From contig CALDUY010000002.1 of assembly GCA_937923405.1 (NCBI GenBank), forward strand, positions 496,001-560,000: DNA of 64,000 nt, given 5' to 3'. The notes beneath the pieces were generated by a model that was given only the letters and a program-made list of their open reading frames with translations, was not told the origin of the DNA and searched no databases. Made by a program: the position numbers and the translations under genes. Within the stretch, counting starts at the first letter, position 1, and each line of letters starts with the position of its first letter. Source of the stretch: an uncultured Gemmataceae bacterium (lineage in GTDB: Bacteria > Planctomycetota > Planctomycetia > Gemmatales > Gemmataceae). Positions 15,443 through 25,050 of the stretch are shown here, piece by piece.

Positions 15443-17404
15443 ATGCTGTCGCGCTGCTGGGGGCTGTTGCTCGCTCTAATCGTTCTCGCTCCACTGCAAG
15501 CGCAAGATACTCCCGCGGTTCCCAAAGGCGTTGAAGTGCTGGCGCGTGGTCCGGTGCATGAAGCCTACGCCAGTCCGACGACGGAACCCGCACCGACCAA
15601 ACCGATCGGCAAGCAACCGCCCGCTCCCATCGAGGAGGTGCCGCCCGACGAGAAACCCGAGGGGGATGTGGTCTGGATCAGCGGCTACTGGGCCTATGAT
15701 GAGGAACGCGATGACTTTCTCTGGGTCTCGGGCATCTGGCGTGTTGTGCCCCCCGGTCGGCAATGGGTGGCCGGTTACTGGCGCGAAGAGAACGGCCAAT
15801 GGCAGTGGATCCCGGGGTTCTGGACTGCTGTCAAGAAGGAAGCCGACAAACAAGAGATCACCTACTTGCCGGCTCCGCCCGCCGCGCCGGAGGTAGCTCC
15901 TCCAGGCAAACCGCCGAGCGAAGACAGCTTCTTTGTGCCGGGGGTTTGGATCTGGACAGGAGATCGCTACGTCTTCCGGGCCGGCTATTGGGCCAGGGTA
16001 CAGCCCGGCTACGTCTGGGTGCCGGATCATTATCGCTGGACGCCGTTGGGCTATGTCTACGTCCCGGGCTACTGGGATCTAGCGTTGAAGCGACGCGGCA
16101 TTCTCTACGCTCCGGTGGTCATCGATCCGGTCGTGCGCGTCGGCTTCGTCTACACCCCGGCCTATGCAGTGCGCGATACGGTTGTGATCGAGTCGTTGTT
16201 CGTCCGACCTGCCGTTTGTCATTACTACTTTGGCGATTATTACGCTCCGAGTTATCGTCATTTAGGCTACGAAAGCTGCTTCATCTATAGTCGCCGACGC
16301 TATGATTCGATCATCGTTTATGAGACCTACGAGCGCCGTGATCCAACCTGGATCAGCTTCCAGATCAACCTGTTCAACGACCGCTGCGCTGGCCGTGTTC
16401 CCCGTCCACCGAGAACCCTGATCCAACAAAATACCGTCGTCAATAACACGGTCATCAACAACAACACAACCATCGTGAACAATCACACGACCAGCGTGAA
16501 TAACAACACGCTGGTCGCCCCTACCAAACAAGTCGCCGTCACTAAGAATACCAACCTCGTCAAACTGGACGAAGCGACGCGACAAAAGGCACGAGCACAA
16601 GCGGCGAGCGTGCAACAGGTCGGCCAGCAACGCGCGAACACCGAGGTGACGCTGAAACCTGGAACTCCACGAGCGCCCCGAACTGCGGCATTGGCGGTGC
16701 CGAAGACCGAACCGGTCAAACCCGAGATGAGCGTACCGGCGGTTCGCCCCACTCCACCGCCAGACGCGACTGCAGCGCGTCACACTCCGCCTGTTGGCCG
16801 AGCAAACGAGAGGAACTCTTTGTCAGCGACTGCCTCTGCGAAGGCCAATGGACCGAATTCCGCCCACCCAGCGAGATCAGATGGACCGAGTCCTACTGCT
16901 CCAGCAAGACCAAATGGGCCGAATGGTCCCGTTGTTGCCGGACGCACTAAGCCATCGAATAACCCAGCGTCGACGGGACGCATGGTCGGGCAACCCGTTG
17001 CTTCAGCAAGTTCAGAGGCCAAGGCGACCAACCCGACTTCTCAGCCAGTGACTTTGGCGCGACCAATGCCGGCTTCCGGTACGAAACCTAGCCAAGTCAA
17101 CACCGTCAACGCGACTCCCGGAGCGAAACCGTCCCCACCTCCAGTCACGAGGCCGGCCCAGGATAAGGCAGTACAACCAGCGGCCCGTTGGCTACCTGCG
17201 GTGCCTACCAACGGCAAGCCCGGACAGTCTCCGGCCCAACCGCCGACGGCTCCGGTACGTCCAGGAGCAACTCCTACTCGACCTGGCGTGCCCGCTGCCC
17301 GTCCCGGCATCGCTCAACCGAACCCCAACGCGCCGAAGCACGCTCCACCTCCGACCCGACGACCACCGCCGCCGAAAGAGGAAAAGGAGAAACCGAAACT
17401 CTGA
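15443..17404 (+). CDS. YXWGXW-type secreted protein with Asn-rich linker and Pro/Ala-rich tail
   Basis: A 653-residue exported protein (signal MLSRCWGLLLALIVLAPLQA, then QDTPAV; GGAG upstream of the ATG). Residues ~70-220 carry repeated W..GYW units: VWISGYWAYDEERDDFLWVS, QWVAGYWREENGQWQWIPGF and YVWVPDHYRWTPLGYVYVPG, the YXWGXW repeat pattern. Next comes a Tyr-rich domain, then an Asn/Thr/Val tract at ~330-360 with repeats of VNN/INN, and about 270 residues of low-complexity Pro/Ala/Thr/Lys. The tail predicts an extended, disordered segment, probably spanning the envelope or binding anionic polymers. Many Trp/Tyr residues suggest a beta-rich surface or cell-wall role. No enzymatic motif was found. 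Confidence 0.78.
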   Translation: MLSRCWGLLLALIVLAPLQAQDTPAVPKGVEVLARGPVHEAYASPTTEPAPTKPIGKQPPAPIEEVPPDEKPEGDVVWISGYWAYDEERDDFLWVSGIWRVVPPGRQWVAGYWREENGQWQWIPGFWTAVKKEADKQEITYLPAPPAAPEVAPPGKPPSEDSFFVPGVWIWTGDRYVFRAGYWARVQPGYVWVPDHYRWTPLGYVYVPGYWDLALKRRGILYAPVVIDPVVRVGFVYTPAYAVRDTVVIESLFVRPAVCHYYFGDYYAPSYRHLGYESCFIYSRRRYDSIIVYETYERRDPTWISFQINLFNDRCAGRVPRPPRTLIQQNTVVNNTVINNNTTIVNNHTTSVNNNTLVAPTKQVAVTKNTNLVKLDEATRQKARAQAASVQQVGQQRANTEVTLKPGTPRAPRTAALAVPKTEPVKPEMSVPAVRPTPPPDATAARHTPPVGRANERNSLSATASAKANGPNSAHPARSDGPSPTAPARPNGPNGPVVAGRTKPSNNPASTGRMVGQPVASASSEAKATNPTSQPVTLARPMPASGTKPSQVNTVNATPGAKPSPPPVTRPAQDKAVQPAARWLPAVPTNGKPGQSPAQPPTAPVRPGATPTRPGVPAARPGIAQPNPNAPKHAPPPTRRPPPPKEEKEKPKL

Positions 17405-17703
17405 CTCAACACGGCCCAGCGTTCCTACAACTGAGACATCAGGGCGAAACTCGCCGATGCCGCGGCTGCTCGACCGCTTCCTTGCGCCGAGCAGAGAGCC
17501 AAGTTAGTACGCGTTACAACATGGTGTAGTGGAGCGCAGACGAATGCCTGCGACTACCGATTCGGATGGCCAGCTAGCCGCAGGCTTTAGCCGGCGAAAG
17601 CAAATTTCCGGCTGCGAACGCGCTTCATCCCTCGTTGCCTCTACACTATTTGGAGAAGCGCTCTAATCTACTTACAATAATTTCTATCTCTTATATTATC
17701 TAT
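17405..17703. other. Intergenic region with a half REP-like repeat
   Basis: No gene is visible in the ~300 bp between the converging YXWGXW gene and the giant membrane-protein gene. At 17571-17596 a copy of the GGCTTTAGCC palindrome family seen at 8271-8380 is present, flanked by GCTAGCC and CCGGCG. The last 60 bp before the minus-strand stop are AT-rich. No strong terminator stem was found. Confidence 0.5.
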
Positions 17704-20700
17704 CTACCAGTTGAACACACTCAGCAGGTTCGAGTAATCATCCGTCCAGACTTTGACGCGCTTGGCGATGCGTTGTTTTTCGGGGATGCTCCTCAGCGTG
17801 TTCTCTAAACGCTCCTGACGGTTATCCAGCGAGCGTTGCACTCGTTCCAGCCAGCGCTTCGAGCGGGTCGCATCGTCGACCTGATCCTGCAGCTTGTGCT
17901 GCTGGTCGGCCAGTGGGATACGCTTCAGTTCCATGTCAAAGAGAGATTTACTCGATTTCTCGATCTCTTTGCCGACCTCCTCGGAGATGTCTTTCGCTCG
18001 TACCAGTTCTCGGAAGGCCGTGTCGAACTCGCGCGAACGCAGCGTGGCCCAACGCGTCAGAGCCCGAGCGTCGTCTTCATTGTCTTGACGGAAGTAGACC
18101 TCGTTTTCGATTGGCGGCAAACGTCGCTTGGCCTGTGCGTTGAGCGTCTCGATCGCCTTGCTCAATCTCGGGATGGTCTTAGTGCGCAATTCCTCGACCT
18201 CTTTGTCGATCGACTCGATTTTGCTGGTCAGAGCTTTGACCGAGCTATCATCGCTAGCTGGCTTTTCCTTCTGCTGCGCCTTGAGGGTGACTAGCTCCTC
18301 CAGTAGCGTCAACTGTTTCTTCTCCGCATCGGCTAACTTGGTGTTCAACTCCTTCAGGCCGCGCGTCAGCACATTGCCCAACTCCTTCATTTCCTTGTCG
18401 ATGTCTTCGTCAAGTTTCTTGATCTGCTCCTTCAACTTGTCGATTTCCGGTTGGAGTTTGTCCGAGACGCGCTTGGCCGTATCACGGGCCTCGGTAAGCG
18501 ACCGATCGACTTCCTGGCGTCGCCGCTCCAGATGCTCGATCTGCTCGGCGAGTTCTTGCTCGCGCGCTTGCAGCGCTCCGGGTTGGTCGAGCGGCTCCCA
18601 GTGCAGTTGCACCAGACTGAGATCTCCCGTCTTGCCCTCAGCGGCGGCCAACATCTGCTCCTGTTGATCCGTCAGCGTCAAAAAGGCCTGCGACAACCCC
18701 GAAGTCACCATGCCGGGCACCGGGGGGAAGATCGAGCCGGGATACGGTGTGATCGCTGCACCCATCAGGGCTAGCTCGTCCTCATCCACATTCCAGCGCT
18801 TCTGTTCCAGCACGCGCGATAGATATTCCTTCTTGCGAACGATGGCCACCCAGTGCGCGCTGTTCTTGCCAACGACGTCGTTTTCGCCATCGCTCATGTG
18901 GTAGCCGATCAGCCCGAGCTTGTCGGTGATGTTGGCTAAAACCGGCTGAAGATCCAGATGCCGGTTCGAGATGTGCATCAACAGGATGCCATCCTCCACC
19001 AGCCGTTCCATGTAAATTTTCACCGCTTGCTCGGTGATCAAATGGACGGGAATCGCATCGGAACTGAAGGCATCAACGACGATGAAGCCGTACTTGTAGT
19101 CGTCGGTCAACGGCTTGCCGTACTGTCGCTGAGGGGTGGGATTGTCCTTCGATTTCCGCAACGGTTTCAGTCGTACTTTGTCCCCCGTCGGTTGGAATGT
19201 TAGTCGAGCATCGCCCAGAATCAGATTGACATCGGCTCCACGATTTTCCGCATCCTCGACGAAGGAGAAATACTTCCGCGTGTCGAAGCTGATGTCCACA
19301 ACGACCGGATCGATGTCGTAAAAGTCGAGGGTCTGACCCGGTTTGACGTAACAGGCCATCGTACCGGTACCCAGGCCGATGACGGCAATCGGACGCAGAT
19401 GATCCTCGCCGTCGCGGGGGACGTTGTAGAAGCGGAAGATTTGTCCCACGGGACCGGAGCCGTGGTAGTAGCTCGAGGGGAGATCGCGCAGTCCGTCGAT
19501 CTCGAACTGCTTACCGTGCAGAGTGGTCCCGTGAACCAAGCGCGTAAAAGGATAGAAATAGCCTTCTTTCATCGCTCCGCCATCCTCGACGCGGAGAACA
19601 CCGAAGAAACTCCGCTGCTGGTAGATCGGTGGATCTTCGAGATAGTTGGAGTAACCCGCGGCGAGCAGAATAGCTCCCACCCCCAGACCGAAGCGAACCG
19701 AGCGTTCGACGAAGGTGTAGCACAAGACAGCAGGCAGGCCAAAAATCAGGATGACCTTGAACTGGCGCGGTTCAAGTTTGAGCATACTGGCGAAGTTGGT
19801 AATGCGTCCCTCGACGCCCTTGGCAGGCAGTCCCCAGAACAGACCGAGTACTAGCAGAAACAGCGCCGCGGGTAACACCACGTCGAGAATCCGGTCGAGC
19901 CAGTGATCGGGCTCGTCGTCACTGGTCCGACTCTCGCCACCCCAACCGCGCCAGGCTGCCACTGCACCGACGAGCAAGCCGAGTACCAGAGCGGCCACGC
20001 CCCATTGCCAGGGACCCTCCCACAACGGTTGCAGATTGGGCCGGTTGGCCTCATCTCGCCATCGCATGTAGAGCAGTAGTCCCCCCACTAGGAGGAAGAC
20101 CGCGGCCAGGGCCAGATCGGCCAGGCGTGCCCAGTAGCTAGCGCGGCCAACGCCCAGCGGAGGCAAGAGCAGACATGCGACCATCAACAGGAGCGGATAC
20201 TCGACGAGGGAGTTGAACGCCACAGGCGCGAACAGGGCGTTGAACAATCCGCCGAGTACGCCGCCGGTCGACATCAACAGGAAGAACTCGGTCAGATGCT
20301 TTGGCTCGGGACGATCATTGGCCAACTCGCCGTGACAGACCATCGCCACGATGAACATTGTTGCCAGATGCAGCAGAATGTTGGGCACAATCCCGGGACG
20401 AATGTCTGAAAGCATCATGAAGATCAGTAGCAGCACCAACAGCGGCATGACCATAATCATGACGCGATGGATCAACTTGGTGTCGCGCACCTTGAGCAGT
20501 TGAAGGCTGAACGCCAGCACCCCCAACCCGATCAGACGCACTAGCCAGAGCATGCTCGGTTCCGTGACGAACTTCGGCAAGATGCTAACCAACGTGACTC
20601 CCATCAGCACGGCGAAGCTAGCCAGTGTCACGATGCTCTGAGTCAGCGGGGCGATCTTGGCAAACACAATGATGAACGTCAGCAGATACAACGTCAGGGG

Positions 20701-21621
20701 CAACACCCACAGAAGCGGAATCGAGGCAATGTCGGTGGTGATGTAGGTAGTCGTGCCAAGCATCAAGCTCGACGGTACCAAGGCCAGCGCGATCCAGTAG
20801 AAACGCCGCGCCCAGGTAACCGGCTGCGTCGACGGACGGTTTTCCTCCTCGACCAAGGGAGGAACGGAGGCCCGAGCGAGGTCAGGTTTGTTCGGTTTGC
20901 GAGAGGCGGACTTGGTGGAGGCTGGGCCGGGGTTGCTATGAAAGATAGCGACATCGTTGGGAAGGCCGGCCAAAGCCAGTGAGCCTGCTGGACGTGAACC
21001 CCACATCAACAGGGCACAGGCGACGATCAACAGCGACAGCAAGGCCAAGCCGACGACCCAAATCAGTTGCTGCTCTTTGAGCGTCAAGTAGGGTTCGACG
21101 AGAAAAATATACCCCCACAGTCCGAGCATACTGCCGAAGTTGCTCGCTCCATAGAGAAAGTAGGGATCGCTGGCCGCAGGATGGTCGGTGCTACTGAACC
21201 AACGCTGTAACAGCGGAGCCACCGTGCAGATGAGGAACATCGGTAAGCCAATCGACAGCGATAGCACCAGCAACAGCGCGGGAATCGGATTGGCCTCTTG
21301 TCCGAGGATCAATTTCTCATTGGGAGCAAGCAGTCCGCTGTAGAACAGCCCATTGATGGCGATAGCAAAGAACGGAAAGATGAGGATGGTGAGTTGCAAG
21401 CGGGCTTGTCCTCGTGCCCCGAGCCATTGCGTCGACCAGTGCGCGAACGCATAACCAAGCAGAAGGATCGCCTGATAGTAGACCATGCAGGTGTTCCACA
21501 CCGCCGGAGTCCCGCCCAGCAGTGGCAGCATCATCTTGCCGACCATCAGTTCCAGGAAGAACATCAGGGTGGCGCTGAGAAAAAGCGTGAAGGCAAAGGT
21601 CAAAAGCATGACGGCGGGCAA
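17704..21621 (-). CDS. Giant membrane protein: MFS-like helices + spermidine-synthase-like domain + coiled coil
   Basis: A 1305-residue protein starting at TTG 21621 (GGAGGA 7 nt upstream; ATG 21609 is an alternative). The first ~620 residues hold about 14-16 hydrophobic helices beginning FFLELMVGKMMLPLLGGTPA, the usual opening of fused MFS/spermidine synthase proteins. Residues ~650-960 form a SAM-binding, polyamine-synthase-like domain with IAVIGLGTGTMACYVKPGQT (motif I), LDFYDIDPVVV and GFIVVDAFSSDAIPVHLIT. From ~1000 to the end is a charged coiled coil (for example REQELAEQIEHLERRRQEV). Ordinary members end after the synthase domain, so the ~300-residue coiled-coil tail is unusual. The acidic aminopropyl-acceptor residues are not clearly preserved, so polyamine synthesis is not assured. 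Likely inner-membrane; function unknown. Confidence 0.8.
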   Translation of the reverse strand: MPAVMLLTFAFTLFLSATLMFFLELMVGKMMLPLLGGTPAVWNTCMVYYQAILLLGYAFAHWSTQWLGARGQARLQLTILIFPFFAIAINGLFYSGLLAPNEKLILGQEANPIPALLLVLSLSIGLPMFLICTVAPLLQRWFSSTDHPAASDPYFLYGASNFGSMLGLWGYIFLVEPYLTLKEQQLIWVVGLALLSLLIVACALLMWGSRPAGSLALAGLPNDVAIFHSNPGPASTKSASRKPNKPDLARASVPPLVEEENRPSTQPVTWARRFYWIALALVPSSLMLGTTTYITTDIASIPLLWVLPLTLYLLTFIIVFAKIAPLTQSIVTLASFAVLMGVTLVSILPKFVTEPSMLWLVRLIGLGVLAFSLQLLKVRDTKLIHRVMIMVMPLLVLLLIFMMLSDIRPGIVPNILLHLATMFIVAMVCHGELANDRPEPKHLTEFFLLMSTGGVLGGLFNALFAPVAFNSLVEYPLLLMVACLLLPPLGVGRASYWARLADLALAAVFLLVGGLLLYMRWRDEANRPNLQPLWEGPWQWGVAALVLGLLVGAVAAWRGWGGESRTSDDEPDHWLDRILDVVLPAALFLLVLGLFWGLPAKGVEGRITNFASMLKLEPRQFKVILIFGLPAVLCYTFVERSVRFGLGVGAILLAAGYSNYLEDPPIYQQRSFFGVLRVEDGGAMKEGYFYPFTRLVHGTTLHGKQFEIDGLRDLPSSYYHGSGPVGQIFRFYNVPRDGEDHLRPIAVIGLGTGTMACYVKPGQTLDFYDIDPVVVDISFDTRKYFSFVEDAENRGADVNLILGDARLTFQPTGDKVRLKPLRKSKDNPTPQRQYGKPLTDDYKYGFIVVDAFSSDAIPVHLITEQAVKIYMERLVEDGILLMHISNRHLDLQPVLANITDKLGLIGYHMSDGENDVVGKNSAHWVAIVRKKEYLSRVLEQKRWNVDEDELALMGAAITPYPGSIFPPVPGMVTSGLSQAFLTLTDQQEQMLAAAEGKTGDLSLVQLHWEPLDQPGALQAREQELAEQIEHLERRRQEVDRSLTEARDTAKRVSDKLQPEIDKLKEQIKKLDEDIDKEMKELGNVLTRGLKELNTKLADAEKKQLTLLEELVTLKAQQKEKPASDDSSVKALTSKIESIDKEVEELRTKTIPRLSKAIETLNAQAKRRLPPIENEVYFRQDNEDDARALTRWATLRSREFDTAFRELVRAKDISEEVGKEIEKSSKSLFDMELKRIPLADQQHKLQDQVDDATRSKRWLERVQRSLDNRQERLENTLRSIPEKQRIAKRVKVWTDDYSNLLSVFNW

Positions 21622-21893
21622 GGGTCTGTCCTCCGCGACCGCGAATTTTCCTGAATCGACGAATCAGTTCCGAGTGCGACGCTCCTTGTCCCGCACCTGC
21701 CGCGAGCACGGCAACCGGGCGTTCTAGTCGATGTTAGAGATTCAACCCCGAAAAGCGAGAGGTGGTCCGCCTTCTGTCTAAGAAACTCTTTCTCGACTCC
21801 TGGGGCTTGCTTCTGTTGCTGTCGAACTGACGAATCCTCACGGCCAAAACAGTTTGGCTGTGGACGTGCAGGAAGAGTCACCCCCTCGGATTC

Positions 21894-23978
21894 TTAATCC
21901 ACATAGGGATTCGCTGGTGGATCGATCCGTTTGACCAACTCGCTCAAGGGTTCACGTTCATTAGGAGACAGAACAAGAACTGTGCGGTAGTTCCCGCTTC
22001 CTTTTCGTTCTTCAAAGAACTGCATCTGTCCAATGACACGCACCCATTTTCCTTCTAGTTCCTTGGCGGGAAGTGTTTCCTTACGTCCCGGTTCGAGTAC
22101 GAAGGTCACATTCATCGGCTGCGCATCAGCCGCACAGCAATTCATGCGATAACGAGTCAGTCGGAAGGTCGTTTCCGTCCCGGTATAACGGCCCACCACT
22201 CCAATGCGTTTTCCGCTGTAGTACTGTCGTCGCTCTGGAGTTTGCGAGGCCGATTCCAACTGAGTGAAGGTCATATCCGGAACGGCGTAGGTGGTAGGAA
22301 GAATGGCCATGGCACAGACAGACGGCACTTCTCCTAATAGCGAACCTCCCGGCCAGGCACTGCTAACTAGCCCTACTGTCTGAGCCGCGCGAACCGCAGC
22401 ATCTTCGCGCTCTTTCTCCGTGATTTTGGCAGTGTTTTGACGTTGTGGAGTTATCAGATCCGGTGCATAGGTTTCCCAGAACCAATGAACTCCCACACAG
22501 TACACAAAGGTTTGAATTGATACCGCAAGATAGATAGTCAGAATCAATCGTGGTCGAAAGATTCGTGTGTACAGAGCATACAGTTTGATGTCGATCATTG
22601 GGCCGAGTACAAGGAAGGCCAACTTCGCCGAGGGACGCAAGGTGACGAAACTGGCGGCAACGAAGGCATCGACCTCGCTGCACAGACACAACACCACGGC
22701 CAACCCCATCATGGCGAGAATGGCTAGGTAGGTATAGTTTTCCCCGAGAGTCGACACATCTTCGTTGGTCAGGAAGAGTCGCGTAATGGCCGCTAACAAC
22801 GCCCCGAGGATGAGAAAGACCGTGATATCGACAAAGTCGTGCATCGCGGTTTCGGTCACTTTATTTACTCGCTGCCAAAGTGATCTTTTCTCCGTCTCTT
22901 CTTCCTCAACCATTGGCAAATTGCTTGGCCTGGCCAGAGGAGTCAGTAGGGAGTCTCCGTGTTTGTTGTACTGCCAGTCGACAAGCAGTGCGGTAATGAC
23001 GGCGATCAGATAGGCCATCCCCGAGCGAAAGCCGAGCATCCACCAGCCGCCCATTTGGTAGCTAGGCACCGATTGACCATCCTTCATCTCGAAGACGTTT
23101 TCCATCCCCGAGAAGGCGGCAAAAGTGCTTAACATGACCACAATGTTGATGACAGGGCCAGCGAGCAGATAAGCGATGCAACACGAGAGAGGTAAGCCTT
23201 TGCGCAACAGTCGCCGCATAATCGGAATGATACCGCACTCGCACATCGGAAAAACGATGCCCAGCAGACCGCCTATACAGATCGCGACGAATCGACTCTT
23301 GGGCAACACCGCGGCTAGAAACCGTTGGGGGAGTAATTCTTCCAACAAACCTGCCAACACCGCCCCCAGAATGATGAACGGTAAAGCCTCCCAGAAGATC
23401 CCACGAAAAATCACGATGAAGTTAATCATCGCATTCAACAAGTTCTTCTGAAAATTCTCGCTTTCGGTCCACCATTGGCTAGGAAGAGGGATCGGCTCGC
23501 GATCGAAATTGGGATTAGAGAGTACCAGGAAATACAACGCGACCGGCAGCAACAACACAACGTAACGCCACGGAGCGTAGTTGTGCTCGTGCCCATCTCC
23601 GTGAGAGTGCGAATGCGAGTGACTGTGCGAATGCGAATGACTGTGACTATGGCTGTGGGAATGAGAGGGGCTGTCGCCGTGGGAATGTTCACACGTTTCG
23701 CTGTGCTGATGGCCGGACTCTTTGGCTGAGATGCTGGAAGTCTCCTCTTCATCCACGGACTGCCAGACCGCGATGGCTCGCAATACCACCACGATCAAAA
23801 GTGAGAATGCGCCCAGAGCTACCCAGAGGTGGAACTTCGGATGCAGCATTTTTCCCAGCAGGTCGGAGTACCACAGCATGAGAGTCACGCCAGCAATCGC
23901 TCCGCAAACCCCGATGGAAAACAACTGGTCGTAGTAATATGCCGCACGATCGTCGCGGTCGTGAATCGCGTCAGCCAT
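21894..23978 (-). CDS. Fused YcgR/YcgQ-type (DUF318 + TIGR03943) metal permease with His-rich loop
   Basis: A 694-residue membrane protein. Two N-terminal helices (about 20-65) precede a cytosolic or periplasmic loop with ~11 consecutive Ser-His pairs and extra HQH/HEH groups (about 88-132), an obvious Zn/Ni/Co-binding tract. Residues ~165-490 form a DUF318/UPF0718 permease with LPFIILGAVLAGLLEELLPQ, the diagnostic FPMCECGIIPIMRRLLRKGL and AGPVINIVVM, and CSEVDAFVAASF with GPMIDIKL in the second half. The C-terminal ~150 residues (VGRYTGTETTFRLTRYRMNC, RVIGQMQFFEERKGSGNYRT) match the soluble end of TIGR03943/DUF1980. YcgQ and YcgR are usually two genes, linked in other bacteria to zinc homeostasis; here one chain combines them. 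The metal-permease gene is upstream. Confidence 0.78.
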   Translation of the reverse strand: MADAIHDRDDRAAYYYDQLFSIGVCGAIAGVTLMLWYSDLLGKMLHPKFHLWVALGAFSLLIVVVLRAIAVWQSVDEEETSSISAKESGHQHSETCEHSHGDSPSHSHSHSHSHSHSHSHSHSHSHGDGHEHNYAPWRYVVLLLPVALYFLVLSNPNFDREPIPLPSQWWTESENFQKNLLNAMINFIVIFRGIFWEALPFIILGAVLAGLLEELLPQRFLAAVLPKSRFVAICIGGLLGIVFPMCECGIIPIMRRLLRKGLPLSCCIAYLLAGPVINIVVMLSTFAAFSGMENVFEMKDGQSVPSYQMGGWWMLGFRSGMAYLIAVITALLVDWQYNKHGDSLLTPLARPSNLPMVEEEETEKRSLWQRVNKVTETAMHDFVDITVFLILGALLAAITRLFLTNEDVSTLGENYTYLAILAMMGLAVVLCLCSEVDAFVAASFVTLRPSAKLAFLVLGPMIDIKLYALYTRIFRPRLILTIYLAVSIQTFVYCVGVHWFWETYAPDLITPQRQNTAKITEKEREDAAVRAAQTVGLVSSAWPGGSLLGEVPSVCAMAILPTTYAVPDMTFTQLESASQTPERRQYYSGKRIGVVGRYTGTETTFRLTRYRMNCCAADAQPMNVTFVLEPGRKETLPAKELEGKWVRVIGQMQFFEERKGSGNYRTVLVLSPNEREPLSELVKRIDPPANPYVD

Positions 23979-24050
23979 CGCCGCGGGTCTCCCACATTAA
24001 GTAAGAATCAGGACGAACTTAAGGAATGCCGATTCGTTCCCTTTGTTACG

Positions 24051-24998
24051 TCAAAAAGCAGTTCGGCGTTCACGCAGATACGGCCCGATCACGGCGGAAA
24101 CGATGAACATGGCCACACTCAGCAGAATCACGGTTCCGGGGATGCCCAACTCCGGACCGCCTCGTATCTCCACCTCCCAAGCCAATAAGCTTCCACCAAC
24201 ACTGGCTGTCAAGCATAGCAACAGAGTCCACCAAAAAACCTGTCGGAGATTCTGCCCCAGATTCGCCGCCGTTGCTGCCGGAACTACCAGAAGCGCATTG
24301 ATCAGCAGTACTCCAACCGTGCGCACACAGAGATTCACTATCAACGCCAGCAACATGATGAACAGGTAACTGACGAACTGAATCGGCACTTTGCGCGATA
24401 GTGCCAGACTAGTGTTGAACCCTGCAAGTAGCAGATGATTGTATGTCAGACAAAGGACGATACCTGTCACGCAAGCAAGAATAAACAGATAAAAAAGATC
24501 TTCAACTTGTGCTACTAATGGATTGCCGAAAAGAAAGCTTTCTAACTGGAAGAGTTCTCGACTTTTCTTGATACGTGAGATGGTGGCAGCCAAGCCAATC
24601 GCGAAGGCAAACACCACCCCAATGACCGTGTCGCTGGCCAGACCCGTTCGTTGGCGAAAGTAAACAATGCCATACCCTACAATCAGGCCGAACACCAGCA
24701 TGATGGGGGTCACCCAGTCCCAGAAGTCGGCACGGGGATAAAAATGCACCACGACCGTGGTGAAGAGTACAAACCCAATCGAGACTCCAGCGAAGGCGCA
24801 ATGAGCCAGAGCATCGCTAAAAAAGGCCATGCGTCCGCCGACCACCAGCGAGCCTACGGTTCCACAACTTAAACTCACCAGGATCAGCGCCAGTAATCCG
24901 TTAAGATTCCCCGGAGCGTGCAGAAAACTCCCTTCCGGGGCCAACGACACTGTATCCGACAGCCATTGATCCAGTCGAGTAAAGACATTAAGCACCAT
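24051..24998 (-). CDS. Metal ABC transporter permease (ZnuB/MntB, ABC-3 family)
   Basis: A 315-residue protein from ATG 24998 (GAGGG upstream; longer frame to 25094 starts inside a hairpin repeat and is rejected). About eight hydrophobic segments carry ABC-3 features: GGRMAFFSDALAHCAFAGVS (family G...DA..H..L.G), ASDTVIGVVFAFAIGLA and RTVGVLLINALLVVPAATA. Family members import Zn, Mn or Fe with a separate ATPase and a solute-binding protein. Neither is next to it: a TIGR03067 gene is upstream and the His-rich YcgR/YcgQ-type permease is 72 bp downstream. This suggests zinc-related co-regulation. The ATPase must be encoded elsewhere. Confidence 0.85.
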   Translation of the reverse strand: MVLNVFTRLDQWLSDTVSLAPEGSFLHAPGNLNGLLALILVSLSCGTVGSLVVGGRMAFFSDALAHCAFAGVSIGFVLFTTVVVHFYPRADFWDWVTPIMLVFGLIVGYGIVYFRQRTGLASDTVIGVVFAFAIGLAATISRIKKSRELFQLESFLFGNPLVAQVEDLFYLFILACVTGIVLCLTYNHLLLAGFNTSLALSRKVPIQFVSYLFIMLLALIVNLCVRTVGVLLINALLVVPAATAANLGQNLRQVFWWTLLLCLTASVGGSLLAWEVEIRGGPELGIPGTVILLSVAMFIVSAVIGPYLRERRTAF

Positions 24999-25050
24999 GA
25001 CGTCCCTCAAAACCCAGAAAGCGACAATTTCCTCTGCCGCCGACAAGAAC

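Noticed and set aside
16430-16520. Candidate direct-repeat array in the AAC-rich stretch
   Set aside because: It is the Asn-rich coding segment of the YXWGXW protein with irregular units.
15476-16783. Long minus-strand frames opposite the YXWGXW gene
   Set aside because: Produced by the repetitive Trp/Tyr/Pro codons of the real gene; no start signals or families.
23590-23690. Possible CRISPR or tandem-repeat array in the short near-identical repeats
   Set aside because: The repeats are the Ser-His codons of the metal permease; units are 6-12 bp without spacers.
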